6,432 bases of DNA from an uncultured Selenomonas sp. GTDB lineage: Bacteria > Bacillota > Negativicutes > Selenomonadales > Selenomonadaceae. The stretch lies in the NCBI GenBank assembly GCA_945494195.1, contig CALYVJ010000106.1:1-6432 (forward strand), written 5' to 3'. Within the stretch, counting starts at the first letter, position 1, and every line of letters begins with the position of its first letter. The position numbers were made by a program, and so were the translations under genes. Shown in pieces: positions 1-5,414 of the stretch. The notes beneath the pieces are model-generated. The model was not told where the DNA came from, made no database searches, and saw only the letters and a list, made by a program, of their open reading frames with translations.

Positions 1-57
1 GTGCAAATTTTTATAAAGAGCGATGGATTCCGGCTGGGTAGGGAGAGAAAAAATTGC
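1..57. other. Left window edge, unassigned
   Basis: This short edge lies beyond the chemoreceptor terminator. A plus-strand frame runs from base 3 to a TAG at 39-41 (last residues RWIPAG), so it could be the 3' end of a gene entering from the left and sharing the terminator at 58-91. Only about a dozen codons are visible, so nothing about identity can be supported. Confidence 0.2.
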
Positions 58-91
58 AAAAAAAAGGAACTGCCTTGGGGCAGTTCCTTTT
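58..91 (-). terminator. Rho-independent terminator of the chemoreceptor gene
   Basis: A perfect 13-bp stem (62-74 with 79-91) closes a 4-nt loop (75-78). Read on the minus strand, the stem ends in a run of eight T residues (65 down to 58). It begins 7 bases after the stop codon of the chemoreceptor gene, the classical intrinsic-terminator position. The plus-strand side also has T residues (88-91 and 96-100), so it may work weakly in both directions. Confidence 0.9.
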
Positions 92-98
92 GACGTTT

Positions 99-947
99 TT
101 ATTTAAACAGAGCGATGAATTTATTGAGCTGTTCAGCGGCCTGAGCTACCCTTGCCAGATGGGCGGTGATTTCTTCGGTGGAGGCAGCCTGCTCCTCGCT
201 GATGGCACCTGTCGATTCAATCGTGCGGGAGATTTCGTTGACGGCGGCATTCATTTCTGCCAGCGTGGACTGAATCTTTTCCGTAGCTTCACGGGACTGT
301 TCAGCGAGCTTCCGGACTTCTTCGGCAACAACGGCGAAGCCGCGGCCCTGTTCGCCAGCACGGGCAGCCTCGATGGCAGCGTTGAGACCGAGCAGGTTTG
401 TCTGTCCTGCAATATTGGTGATAAAGTCGATGACTTTCAGCGTGTCAGCATTGCGCTCTTGCAGGAATTTTGCCTGCTCGACAGACTGCTGGCCGGCTTT
501 TGCCAGTTCCCCGGCACTCTGTGCGACCTGTTCGACGGCATCGTAGACGGTCTTGGTGGCCGTGGTAATGTCCTCGATGGAACGGACGAGATTCATGTTG
601 CTTTCCATATCTACACCGGTGCTGATCGTTCCGATGACGTTGCCATTCACGCCATGAATCGGTGAGAAAATCGTCTTGATGGGCACACCGTAAACACTGG
701 CATCCTGATCGTCATAGGTAATGCGGTCGTACTTGATGCATTCTTGGATGGTAGGAATGTCTTTGATCGGCATACTGGGGTCGATTTTGATGTCGAGTTT
801 CTTGCCTTTTACATAATCAATATATTCCGTGAGATTGGTAAGACCGATGACAACATCTTCGCGAACAATATTATTGATATAAGGAATTACTACTTTGAAT
901 GCGTTCAAAATGTCTTCATCGGTTTTGATATTCTCTGGAAAAGCCAT
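99..947 (-). CDS. Soluble methyl-accepting chemotaxis protein (YfmS-like)
   Basis: This 282-aa cytoplasmic chemoreceptor would relay a signal to the CheA/CheW kinase complex. Residues 1-115 form a small sensor region ending in a PAS/Cache-like strand pattern ([16 protein letters not shown], 96-111). Residues from about 118 to 282 form the antiparallel signalling coiled coil. The invariant hairpin tip is intact around 180-205 ([20 protein letters not shown], then RGFAVV). There is no transmembrane helix, HAMP domain or C-terminal CheR-binding pentapeptide. Length and layout match soluble receptors such as Bacillus YfmS (family knowledge). The start at 947 is chosen because AGGAGGT (954-960) lies 6 nt upstream; the in-frame ATG at 971 lies upstream of that site and would add eight residues. 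The gene stands alone with its own terminator, and no flagellar or che genes are visible. The ligand is unknown; a cytosolic or diffusible cue is an inference from the absence of membrane segments. Confidence 0.93.
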   Translation of the reverse strand: MAFPENIKTDEDILNAFKVVIPYINNIVREDVVIGLTNLTEYIDYVKGKKLDIKIDPSMPIKDIPTIQECIKYDRITYDDQDASVYGVPIKTIFSPIHGVNGNVIGTISTGVDMESNMNLVRSIEDITTATKTVYDAVEQVAQSAGELAKAGQQSVEQAKFLQERNADTLKVIDFITNIAGQTNLLGLNAAIEAARAGEQGRGFAVVAEEVRKLAEQSREATEKIQSTLAEMNAAVNEISRTIESTGAISEEQAASTEEITAHLARVAQAAEQLNKFIALFK

Positions 948-1003
948 GTTAGTACCTCCTTCATAATACACCTTTTCTCTTCTTGTTATTCCTCGTGGTT
1001 AGG

Positions 1004-1034
1004 CCATATTCCTTTTTTTTTGAAAAAAATATGG
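1004..1034. repeat. AT-rich inverted repeat between divergent genes
   Basis: CCATAT (1004-1009) is mirrored by ATATGG (1029-1034). The arms continue into a T-run facing an A-run, with CC at 1011-1012 unpaired. It lies between the starts of the chemoreceptor (minus) and the HAD phosphatase (plus), so it cannot end either transcript usefully. It could be an operator or simply a curved A/T tract. Both functional readings are inference. Confidence 0.45.
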
Positions 1035-1052
1035 AAATTGTTAATTTTCCGG

Positions 1053-1081
1053 TGGCATAACCGGGGGATTTACGGTATAAT
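1053..1081 (+). promoter_or_regulatory. Candidate promoter of the HAD phosphatase gene
   Basis: A perfect -10 box TATAAT sits at 1076-1081. The best -35 at 17-bp spacing is TGGCAT (1053-1058), which is weak. Transcription would start near 1088, giving a leader of about 50 nt before the ATG at 1140. Confidence 0.6.
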
Positions 1082-1139
1082 ATATGCATTATGAAATAGG
1101 AAGATGCTTCGAACGAAAAATATAGACAGGAGTACCGAT

Positions 1140-1946
1140 ATGATTAAACTGGTTATGTCTGACATGGATGGGACATTGTTGGATGAAAAAGGCGAACTTC
1201 CTCATGGGTTTGATGATATGGTAAGTCAGTTGCGGGCGCGGGGGATTCTGTTTGCGCCCTGTTCCGGGCGGCAGTATTTTTCATTGTTGGACAGCTTTGA
1301 CAAGTATCGGGATGAGTTCTTGTTTTTGGCGGAGAATGGTACGATGGTGATGTATCAGGGCCGGGAGTTGTTTTCAAGTTCCATGGACCGCAGTCTCACC
1401 CATCAAGTGTTGGCGGTGGCAGGCCAGCAGCCGTCTATTTATCGGATTTTTTGTGGCAAACAGGATGCCTATGTCTTAGAGGCAGAACACGACGCGGTGA
1501 TTCAGGCGGAACTGGATAAATATTATACGCATTCGGAGGTAGTCGACGATTTTTCCCGCATTGAGGATGAGCCCATCAAAGCGGCATTTTTTGATCCGAC
1601 GGGAAATGCGGCGAAGACAATCTATCCCCTGCTGGCACCGTTCCGCGACCGCCTGCAGGTGGTCCTGTCCAGTGATTATTGGGTGGATGTCATGAATGCA
1701 GATATCAACAAGGGCGTAGCTGTCCAGCAGGTGCAGCAGTATTTGCAGATACGGCCGGAGGAATGTGCGGCTTTTGGGGATTATTTGAATGATGCTGAGA
1801 TGCTAGAAGCGGTAGATTATAGTTTTGCGATGGAAAACGCCCATCCGGAGATCAAAAAACTGGCCCGGTATTCTACGGACAGCAATGCCAGGGCAGGTGT
1901 CCTGCGCGGAATCCAAAGACTTATGGATAAGGGCCTTTGTGGCTGA
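1140..1946 (+). CDS. HAD-superfamily (Cof/YbiV type) sugar-phosphate phosphatase
   Basis: This 268-aa cytosolic Mg-dependent phosphatase belongs to the HAD class IIB group. All four HAD motifs are present: the nucleophile and acid D8 and D10 in SDMDGT, S42 in CSGR, K191 in NKG, and the acidic pair in GDYLND (D214, D218). The stretch between about 84 and 184 is the expected size of a C2b cap, which sets substrate choice. The wording around motif II (GRQYFSLL, then FLAENGTMV) and after motif IV (NDAEMLEAVDYSFAMENA) closely resembles E. coli YbiV, which removes phosphate from sugar phosphates (from memory of the family). The start at 1140 has AGGAG (1128-1132) at 7-nt spacing. The in-frame ATG at 1104 would add 12 residues ahead of the normal HAD N terminus and has no properly spaced site, so it is rejected. 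The exact substrate cannot be read from the sequence. Confidence 0.93.
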   Translation: MIKLVMSDMDGTLLDEKGELPHGFDDMVSQLRARGILFAPCSGRQYFSLLDSFDKYRDEFLFLAENGTMVMYQGRELFSSSMDRSLTHQVLAVAGQQPSIYRIFCGKQDAYVLEAEHDAVIQAELDKYYTHSEVVDDFSRIEDEPIKAAFFDPTGNAAKTIYPLLAPFRDRLQVVLSSDYWVDVMNADINKGVAVQQVQQYLQIRPEECAAFGDYLNDAEMLEAVDYSFAMENAHPEIKKLARYSTDSNARAGVLRGIQRLMDKGLCG

Positions 1947-1956
1947 CGGCGAATGT

Positions 1957-2007
1957 AAACCTGTAACTTCTGTGGCGGATATGCTACAATGAGGCTGCAG
2001 GTTTTTT
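1957..2007 (+). terminator. Possible terminator of the HAD gene
   Basis: AAACCTG (1957-1963) can pair with CAGGTTT (1998-2004), which runs into T residues to 2007. The 34-nt loop holds a smaller stem, TGTGGC (1971-1976) with GCTACA (1983-1988). It starts about 10 bases after the HAD stop codon. The long interrupted loop makes it weaker than the other terminators here, and it shares bases with the next gene's promoter. Confidence 0.4.
1961..1990 (+). promoter_or_regulatory. Extended -10 promoter of the PHP phosphoesterase gene
   Basis: TACAAT (1985-1990) is preceded by TGC (1982-1984), giving an extended -10 element that can work with a poor -35. The best -35 candidate is CTGTAA (1961-1966) at 18-bp spacing. 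The start point would fall near 1997, leaving a short leader of about 29 nt with the ribosome binding site at 2013-2018. Confidence 0.55.
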
Positions 2008-2012
2008 GTATG

Positions 2013-2018
2013 AGGAGG
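2013..2018 (+). promoter_or_regulatory. Ribosome binding site deciding the PHP gene start
   Basis: A full AGGAGG lies 7 nt before the ATG at 2026 but only 1 nt before the in-frame ATG at 2020. The spacing decides for 2026, which removes two residues (MI) from the longest possible reading frame. Confidence 0.8.
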
Positions 2019-2025
2019 AATGATA

Positions 2026-2874
2026 ATGAAAATTGATTACCATATGCATTTCGAAAAGGGTTCCTATGACAAGACCTGGGTGGAGGGGTTCTTCCAGGCG
2101 GCGAAAGATCGCGGGTTGGCGGAAATTGGTATCTCGGAGCATTCTCATACCTTTCCGGAATTCAAGGAACTATACTATGAAGATTTGATTTTGGACGATT
2201 CTGCTATGGGAACTTTTCAGCGGCAGTGGTTACAGTCCAATAAATTCAAATACACGCTGGATGATTATTTCCGCTTTATGGCAGAGCTGTGGAAAGAGCA
2301 TACAGTCCGCACAGGAATTGAAGTTTGCAATTTTCAGGATCAGGAGAAAGTGAAGGATATCCTGAAGGATTATGATTTTGATTATGTGATTGGCTCGGTT
2401 CATTTCCTGCATGGTTGGGCATATGATTGTTCGGAAATCATAGCGGAGTGGCAGAAGCATTCCCTGCAGGATATTTATGAATGGTACACGGAGGAGGTCG
2501 AGAAGTTGGCGGATTCCGGTCTTTACGATGTGTTAGGGCATCCCTTTAACATCCGTCTGTTCAAGTTCTTGCCAGATTTTGATGTGACGCCTTATTTAGA
2601 ACGGGTAGCCAAGGCTATGAAGAAGGCCAATATGATTGTCGATGTCAATACGGGAACATTTTATCGCTATCCGATTGCGGAGATAACGCCATATCCAGAT
2701 TTTATGAAAATCGCGGCCCAATATGATTTGCCCATTATCACGACTTCGGATGCCCATAAACCGGAAGATTGCGGTGCGTATAATCAGCAGGCAATCGATT
2801 ATGTCAAGCAGTTCGGCTATACGACCACGCTGCAATTGACTAGGAAAAAACGAAAAGTTATTGAACTTGGCTGA
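2026..2874 (+). CDS. PHP-domain phosphoesterase, histidinol-phosphatase-like
   Basis: This 282-aa metal-dependent phosphoesterase is of the PHP (polymerase and histidinol phosphatase) superfamily. The metal ligands expected for the family are visible in order: H6 and H8 in DYHMH, H39 and possibly H41 in SEHSH, E99 in GIEV, H126 in GSVH, H172 in GHP, and D242 and H244 in SDAH. The length fits the HisK/HisJ type, which converts L-histidinol phosphate to histidinol in histidine synthesis. No other his gene is in view, and related PHP proteins act on other phosphates, so the substrate is an inference. The gene follows the HAD phosphatase by about 80 bp but has its own promoter candidate, so the two need not be one operon. 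No convincing terminator follows the stop; some readthrough into the next unit is possible. Confidence 0.9.
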   Translation: MKIDYHMHFEKGSYDKTWVEGFFQAAKDRGLAEIGISEHSHTFPEFKELYYEDLILDDSAMGTFQRQWLQSNKFKYTLDDYFRFMAELWKEHTVRTGIEVCNFQDQEKVKDILKDYDFDYVIGSVHFLHGWAYDCSEIIAEWQKHSLQDIYEWYTEEVEKLADSGLYDVLGHPFNIRLFKFLPDFDVTPYLERVAKAMKKANMIVDVNTGTFYRYPIAEITPYPDFMKIAAQYDLPIITTSDAHKPEDCGAYNQQAIDYVKQFGYTTTLQLTRKKRKVIELG

Positions 2875-2920
2875 TGACATGTTATATAGTTATACTAATA
2901 GAAATATTCGCACAATAACA

Positions 2921-2949
2921 TTGACAGAACCCTAAGGGAAGGGTAAAAT
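2921..2949 (+). promoter_or_regulatory. Strong sigma-A/sigma-70 type promoter of the 77-aa gene
   Basis: TTGACA (2921-2926), a 17-bp spacer and TAAAAT (2944-2949) make this the closest match to consensus in the window. The predicted start is near 2956, about 195 nt before the next start codon. A second, weaker candidate lies upstream (TATACT at 2891-2896 with TTGGCT at 2867-2872). Confidence 0.85.
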
Positions 2950-2975
2950 ATAAGTAGAAAATTGAATAGGATTTA

Positions 2976-2991
2976 CATATTTGTTACGCGA
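2976..2991 (+). repeat. Left arm of a perfect 16-bp inverted repeat
   Basis: CATATTTGTTACGCGA reads as the exact reverse complement of 3378-3393. It begins about 20 nt after the predicted transcription start. Pairing stops abruptly at both ends of the arm. No matching direct repeats (target-site duplications) flank the pair. Confidence 0.9.
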
Positions 2992-3070
2992 GGCTTAAAT
3001 TTTTTCATGATAAGAACGATATAACTTGTAACAAGACGTCAAAGACATCGGATTGAATTTGCATGATTGT

Positions 3071-3119
3071 TAGTTGATTGAAATGCTGTGGATGGTTATT
3101 TCATCAAGTTAATCAATTA
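3071..3119 (+). promoter_or_regulatory. Competing stem-loops in the leader
   Basis: TTGATTGAAAT (3074-3084) can pair with ATTTCATCAA (3098-3107) with one bulged T and a 13-nt loop. Part of the same left arm, TAGTTGATT (3071-3079), can instead pair with AATCAATTA (3111-3119) with one G-U pair. The two stems exclude one another. The ribosome binding site (3138-3143) follows about 20 nt later. A switching role is an inference. Confidence 0.35.
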
Positions 3120-3151
3120 CGATCAGAGTGTTGATACAAGGAGTGATTATC

Positions 3152-3385
3152 ATGAAGGTACAGATTTATTCCCAGTGGAGGGAAGATGTATTTATTCCGG
3201 TTCGCGTAAAACAGTTCACGAAGGCAGCTAGACTTATGGGACATACCAATTTCCAGGACTATGCTGAGCATCATGACGTGGCCGGCCTCGCTTCGGCAGA
3301 TCGCAAATCTGCGGAGTATCTGGCAGTAGCTGAATGGCTTGATAGCCGTGAGAATGATATCAACGTGGCTGCAGGTGTCGCGTAA
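3152..3385 (+). CDS. Small protein of unknown function (77 aa)
   Basis: I do not recognise this family. The start is supported by AAGGAG (3138-3143) at 8-nt spacing; the in-frame GTG at 3128 lies upstream of that site and is rejected. The product is soluble in character, with no signal peptide or membrane segment. It opens with MKVQIYSQW and a basic stretch (VRVKQFTKAARL, 18-29), followed by an acidic and histidine-containing middle (NFQDYAEHHD, 33-42). A likely helix follows (ADRKSAEYLAVAEWLDSREN, 49-68), then a short hydrophobic tail. The gene is a single-gene unit with a strong promoter, a very long leader and a strong terminator. Its stop codon lies inside the right arm of the 16-bp inverted repeat. 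Coding is likely from the good ribosome binding site and gene-like codon use, but the RNA itself may also matter. Confidence 0.75.
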   Translation: MKVQIYSQWREDVFIPVRVKQFTKAARLMGHTNFQDYAEHHDVAGLASADRKSAEYLAVAEWLDSRENDINVAAGVA

Positions 3386-3393
3386 CAAATATG
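3378..3393 (-). repeat. Right arm of the perfect 16-bp inverted repeat
   Basis: TCGCGTAACAAATATG is the exact reverse complement of 2976-2991. It covers the last codons and the TAA stop (3383-3385) of the 77-aa gene and ends 6 nt before the terminator stem. In the transcript the two arms would form a 16-bp helix enclosing a loop of about 386 nt. Confidence 0.9.
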
Positions 3394-3399
3394 CAAGAT

Positions 3400-3434
3400 G
3401 GCGCCCTCGATTATTCTTCGAGAGGCGCCCTTTT
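3400..3434 (+). terminator. Terminator of the 77-aa gene
   Basis: GGCGCC (3400-3405) pairs with 3424-3429 and CTCGA (3406-3410) pairs with TCGAG (3418-3422), with A3423 bulged, a 7-nt loop and C plus TTTT after the stem. It starts 14 nt past the stop codon. The stem could also help end the convergent gene on the minus strand, though that side lacks a good T-run. Confidence 0.85.
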
Positions 3435-3445
3435 AATGTCTTGAT

Positions 3446-4021
3446 TCAGTTCAGTGTTATGGGTGGCTGAGGAAGGGCGATATCCATTTTCACTTCCTGG
3501 ATGGCACTGGCTTTTTCCCGCATAGCCGCTGAAGTCTTAGCTGCCCAGATCTGCTGGACTTTTTTCTGGTAGGCTTCTGGGGAGAAGGGCTTTTGCTGCT
3601 GTTTTTGGACATGTTTGCGGATGATGCTCATGAATTTATCATTCAGTTGGATGTCGCGTTGTGCCAGCAGGATCTGCAGGGGGGTATCGACTAAATAGAG
3701 GTGGATGACGGAATCCCGCAGGCTTTTTTCAGTGGGCAGGAGTTCCTCTTTGAGGCCGGCGAGGGAGAAGGGGGCATCACCCCAGCCTTCTTTGAAGATG
3801 CCGTCGATTTGGTAGAGGAAGAAGAGAAGGCCGTCCTGTTCGTAGAGACCAAGCTCCATTTTACCGGTACGGAAGGCCTCAATGGCAATGATGTCCGTGT
3901 GGGAAAGCTGGAGGATGAACATGCAGCCGTTGGCATCTACCTGGAACATGCCGCCGTCCAGCTGATTTTTGATGGGCAGCGGGAATGGTTCGCCAACTTG
4001 GAAATTCGTATAATCACTCAT
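3446..4021 (-). CDS. Conserved-looking cytosolic protein of unknown function (191 aa)
   Basis: I do not recognise this family. The start at 4021 has AAAGGAG (4031-4037) at 9-nt spacing. There is no signal peptide or membrane helix. Residues from about 22 to 115 look like a compact beta-rich domain with alternating hydrophobic strands (for example GCMFILQLSHTDIIAIEAF, 32-50; GLLFFLYQIDG, 64-74; SVIHLYLVDTP, 103-113). From about 115 to 175 the protein turns helical and basic, with a Q/K-rich linker (HVQKQQQKPF, 137-146). It then ends in a proline-rich tail (PQPP). It is transcribed divergently from hydF across a 110-bp gap and converges on the 77-aa gene. No catalytic motif is evident, so no function is proposed. 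The plus-strand frame over 3701-4039 is its shadow. Confidence 0.82.
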   Translation of the reverse strand: MSDYTNFQVGEPFPLPIKNQLDGGMFQVDANGCMFILQLSHTDIIAIEAFRTGKMELGLYEQDGLLFFLYQIDGIFKEGWGDAPFSLAGLKEELLPTEKSLRDSVIHLYLVDTPLQILLAQRDIQLNDKFMSIIRKHVQKQQQKPFSPEAYQKKVQQIWAAKTSAAMREKASAIQEVKMDIALPQPPITLN

Positions 4022-4052
4022 AATGGGAAACTCCTTTAAGGTTTGCAGATTT

Positions 4053-4075
4053 CATATAGATATAGTGTATCATAT
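4053..4075. promoter_or_regulatory. Imperfect dyad in the hydF divergent region
   Basis: ATATAGATA (4054-4062 region) and TATCATAT (4068-4075) are mirror halves around a short centre, with one extra base in the left half. The dyad sits between two divergent genes, upstream of the hydF -10 and near the likely promoter of the minus-strand gene, a suitable place for a regulator of either. It does not clearly match the Rex or FNR consensus known to me. A/T-rich chance symmetry is possible. Confidence 0.3.
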
Positions 4076-4088
4076 TTGGAAGCGAGTA

Positions 4089-4097
4089 TGCTATACT
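4089..4097 (+). promoter_or_regulatory. Extended -10 of the hydF promoter
   Basis: TGC followed by TATACT (4092-4097) forms an extended -10 element. No good -35 is found at 16-18 bp upstream (best are weak A/T hexamers near 4068-4075), which is usual for extended -10 promoters. The transcript would start near 4104, leaving a leader of about 28 nt. Confidence 0.6.
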
Positions 4098-4113
4098 AAA
4101 CAAAACGGAAGAA

Positions 4114-4120
4114 AGAGGAG
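4114..4120 (+). promoter_or_regulatory. Ribosome binding site supporting a TTG start for hydF
   Basis: AGAGGAG lies 11 nt before TTG at 4132. A stop codon (TGA, 4123-4125) is in frame just upstream and the ATG at 4142 is out of frame. TTG is therefore the only start that preserves the family's normal N terminus. The long spacing and TTG suggest modest translation. Confidence 0.75.
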
Positions 4121-4131
4121 CGTGAGAGACA

Positions 4132-5334
4132 TTGAGTCTTAATGATACTCCGCGGGCAAATCGCCTGCATATTGGCCTGTTCGGGCGGCGTAACAGCGGC
4201 AAGTCCAGCCTTATCAATGCACTTACCGGACAGGAAATTGCTACGGTATCGGACGTGCCGGGAACTACTACGGACCCCGTATACAAGGCAATGGAACTTC
4301 ATGGTATCGGGTCGGTGGTATTCATTGATACAGCTGGTTTTGATGATGAGGGAAAACTCGGCGAGCTTCGGGTGCAAAAAACAGAGAAAGCTTCGGCGGA
4401 AACAGATATTGCCTTAGTGCTGTTCCATGATGCGGATATGATGGAAGAACTGGCCTGGGTAAAGAAGTTTCGCGGGACGAAGACGCCGGTGGTGGCTGTC
4501 ATCAGCCAGATTGATACGCTGGCGGATAGGGGGAGGGCGTTGGCGGATAAGGTAAAGGCTGAGACCGGTCTGGCGGCGATTTTTGTCAGTTCGGCAAATG
4601 GCATTGGCATTGATGCCGTACGGGATGAGTTGATCCGCCAGCTGCCGGAGGATTTTGAGCAGCAGAGCATCACGGGGGGCCTTTGTGAGTCTGGAGATAC
4701 GGTACTGTTAGTGATGCCTCAGGATATTCAGGCACCTAAGGGCCGGCTTATTTTGCCACAGGTGCAGACGCTGCGGGAACTTTTGGACCGGAAATGCCAT
4801 GTGATCTGTTGCACGACGGAAGAATTGGATGGTACCTTGGCGCTTTTGAAGGAGCCGCCACAGCTTATCATCACCGATTCCCAGGTTTTTCGCACGGTTT
4901 TTGAAAAGAAGCCCGCTGGGAGCAGGCTGACTTCCTTTTCGGTGCTCTTTGCAGGGGATAAGGGGGATATCGATTATTTCACCGCGTCCGCCAAAAAGCT
5001 GGCTGTGCTGCCTGCGGATGCCCGTATCTTGATTGCGGAAGCTTGTACGCATCGGCCACTGGCTGAGGATATCGGCCGGGTGAAACTTCCTCGTCTGCTG
5101 AAGAAAAAGCTTGGTGAGAACATCGATATCCAAATCGTAGCGGGACGTGACTTTCCAAGGGATCTGACGGGATATGATTTCGTTATTCACTGCGGTGCCT
5201 GCATGTTCAATCGCAAGTACGTGCTCAGCCGGGTGGCTCAGTGCCGCCAGCAAGGGATTCCCATGAGCAATTACGGGATTATCATCGCGGAACTGCAGGG
5301 GATTTTGGACCAGGTGGAATTGCCAGTAAAATAG
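4132..5334 (+). CDS. hydF: [FeFe]-hydrogenase H-cluster maturation GTPase HydF
   Basis: HydF is the cytosolic scaffold on which the two-iron subcluster made with HydE and HydG is assembled before transfer to apo-hydrogenase HydA (family knowledge). The 400-aa product has the normal length and order. A GTPase domain (1 to about 175) carries the P-loop GRRNSGKS (18-25), TTT (45-47) and DTAG (66-69). A middle dimerisation domain and a C-terminal cluster domain follow. The cluster ligand motif is complete: C305 and H307 in CTH, 45 residues, then H353, C354 and C357 in HCGAC. N21 in the P-loop is where potassium-activated GTPases place their cation-binding Asn. The G4 box reads SQID (125-128) instead of NKxD, an odd departure. 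The N terminus LNDTP matches the family and supports the TTG start. No hydE, hydG or hydrogenase gene is in the window, so partners must lie elsewhere. The 231-aa minus-strand frame over 4708-5403 is a shadow. Confidence 0.96.
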   Translation: MSLNDTPRANRLHIGLFGRRNSGKSSLINALTGQEIATVSDVPGTTTDPVYKAMELHGIGSVVFIDTAGFDDEGKLGELRVQKTEKASAETDIALVLFHDADMMEELAWVKKFRGTKTPVVAVISQIDTLADRGRALADKVKAETGLAAIFVSSANGIGIDAVRDELIRQLPEDFEQQSITGGLCESGDTVLLVMPQDIQAPKGRLILPQVQTLRELLDRKCHVICCTTEELDGTLALLKEPPQLIITDSQVFRTVFEKKPAGSRLTSFSVLFAGDKGDIDYFTASAKKLAVLPADARILIAEACTHRPLAEDIGRVKLPRLLKKKLGENIDIQIVAGRDFPRDLTGYDFVIHCGACMFNRKYVLSRVAQCRQQGIPMSNYGIIIAELQGILDQVELPVK

Positions 5335-5341
5335 TAGATAG

Positions 5342-5370
5342 TTGATGTTCGCATCAAAATACGGTAAAAT
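5342..5370 (+). promoter_or_regulatory. Promoter of the secreted-protein gene, with dyad over the -35
   Basis: TTGATG (5342-5347), a 17-bp spacer and TAAAAT (5365-5370) form a good promoter starting 7 bases after the hydF stop. The -35 is also the left arm of TTGATG-TTCG-CATCAA (5342-5357), a 6-bp stem with a UUCG loop. This could be an operator, or an RNA 3'-end hairpin for hydF, although no T-run follows. Confidence 0.7.
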
Positions 5371-5414
5371 GTAACATATTTTGAGGAATTGTTCTCTTGG
5401 CAACGAGGTGAATC

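Larger units (their letters stand above)
2956..3151 (+). other. Long structured leader of the 77-aa gene
   Basis: This stretch of about 195 nt lies between the strong promoter and the start codon. It holds the left arm of the 16-bp inverted repeat, the near-palindrome CTTGTAACAAG (3024-3034) and a pair of competing stems at 3071-3119. The very short ATG frames at 3007, 3063 and 3083 (5 to 9 codons or fewer) lack ribosome binding sites and are not called. It does not match any riboswitch class I can recognise. A cis-regulatory role is inferred from length and foldability only. Confidence 0.45.

Noticed and set aside
1..30. Resemblance of the left edge to the chemoreceptor 3' end (shared AGAGCGATG and flanking bases), suggesting a second receptor copy
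   Set aside because: The likeness covers only about 20 bases with mismatches, and the minus-strand frame continues into terminator sequence rather than into receptor-like protein.
54..665. 203-codon plus-strand open frame across the chemoreceptor gene
   Set aside because: It is antisense to a gene with the invariant chemoreceptor hairpin, begins inside the terminator and has no ribosome binding site. It is a shadow of biased codon use.
744..1094. 116-codon plus-strand frame over the chemoreceptor start and the intergenic region
   Set aside because: It overlaps the better-supported minus-strand gene and the HAD promoter, and its product looks random with mixed hydrophobic runs.
2880..2920. 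TGTTAT and ATAACA as a terminator after the PHP gene
   Set aside because: Only 6 weak A/T pairs with a long loop and no T-run follow; the region is better read as promoter DNA.
3007..3110. Tiny upstream reading frames in the leader (starts at 3007, 3063 and 3083)
   Set aside because: None has a properly spaced ribosome binding site or a run of regulatory codons, so an attenuation peptide is not supported.
3113..3388. 91-codon minus-strand frame inside the inverted-repeat segment, considered as an alternate gene after inversion
   Set aside because: It has no plausible ribosome binding site, its product is rich in Cys, Ser and His like a shadow frame, and it mirrors the 77-aa gene.
4708..5403. 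231-codon minus-strand frame over hydF
   Set aside because: It is fully antisense to a hydF gene with all cluster ligands, and has no family resemblance.
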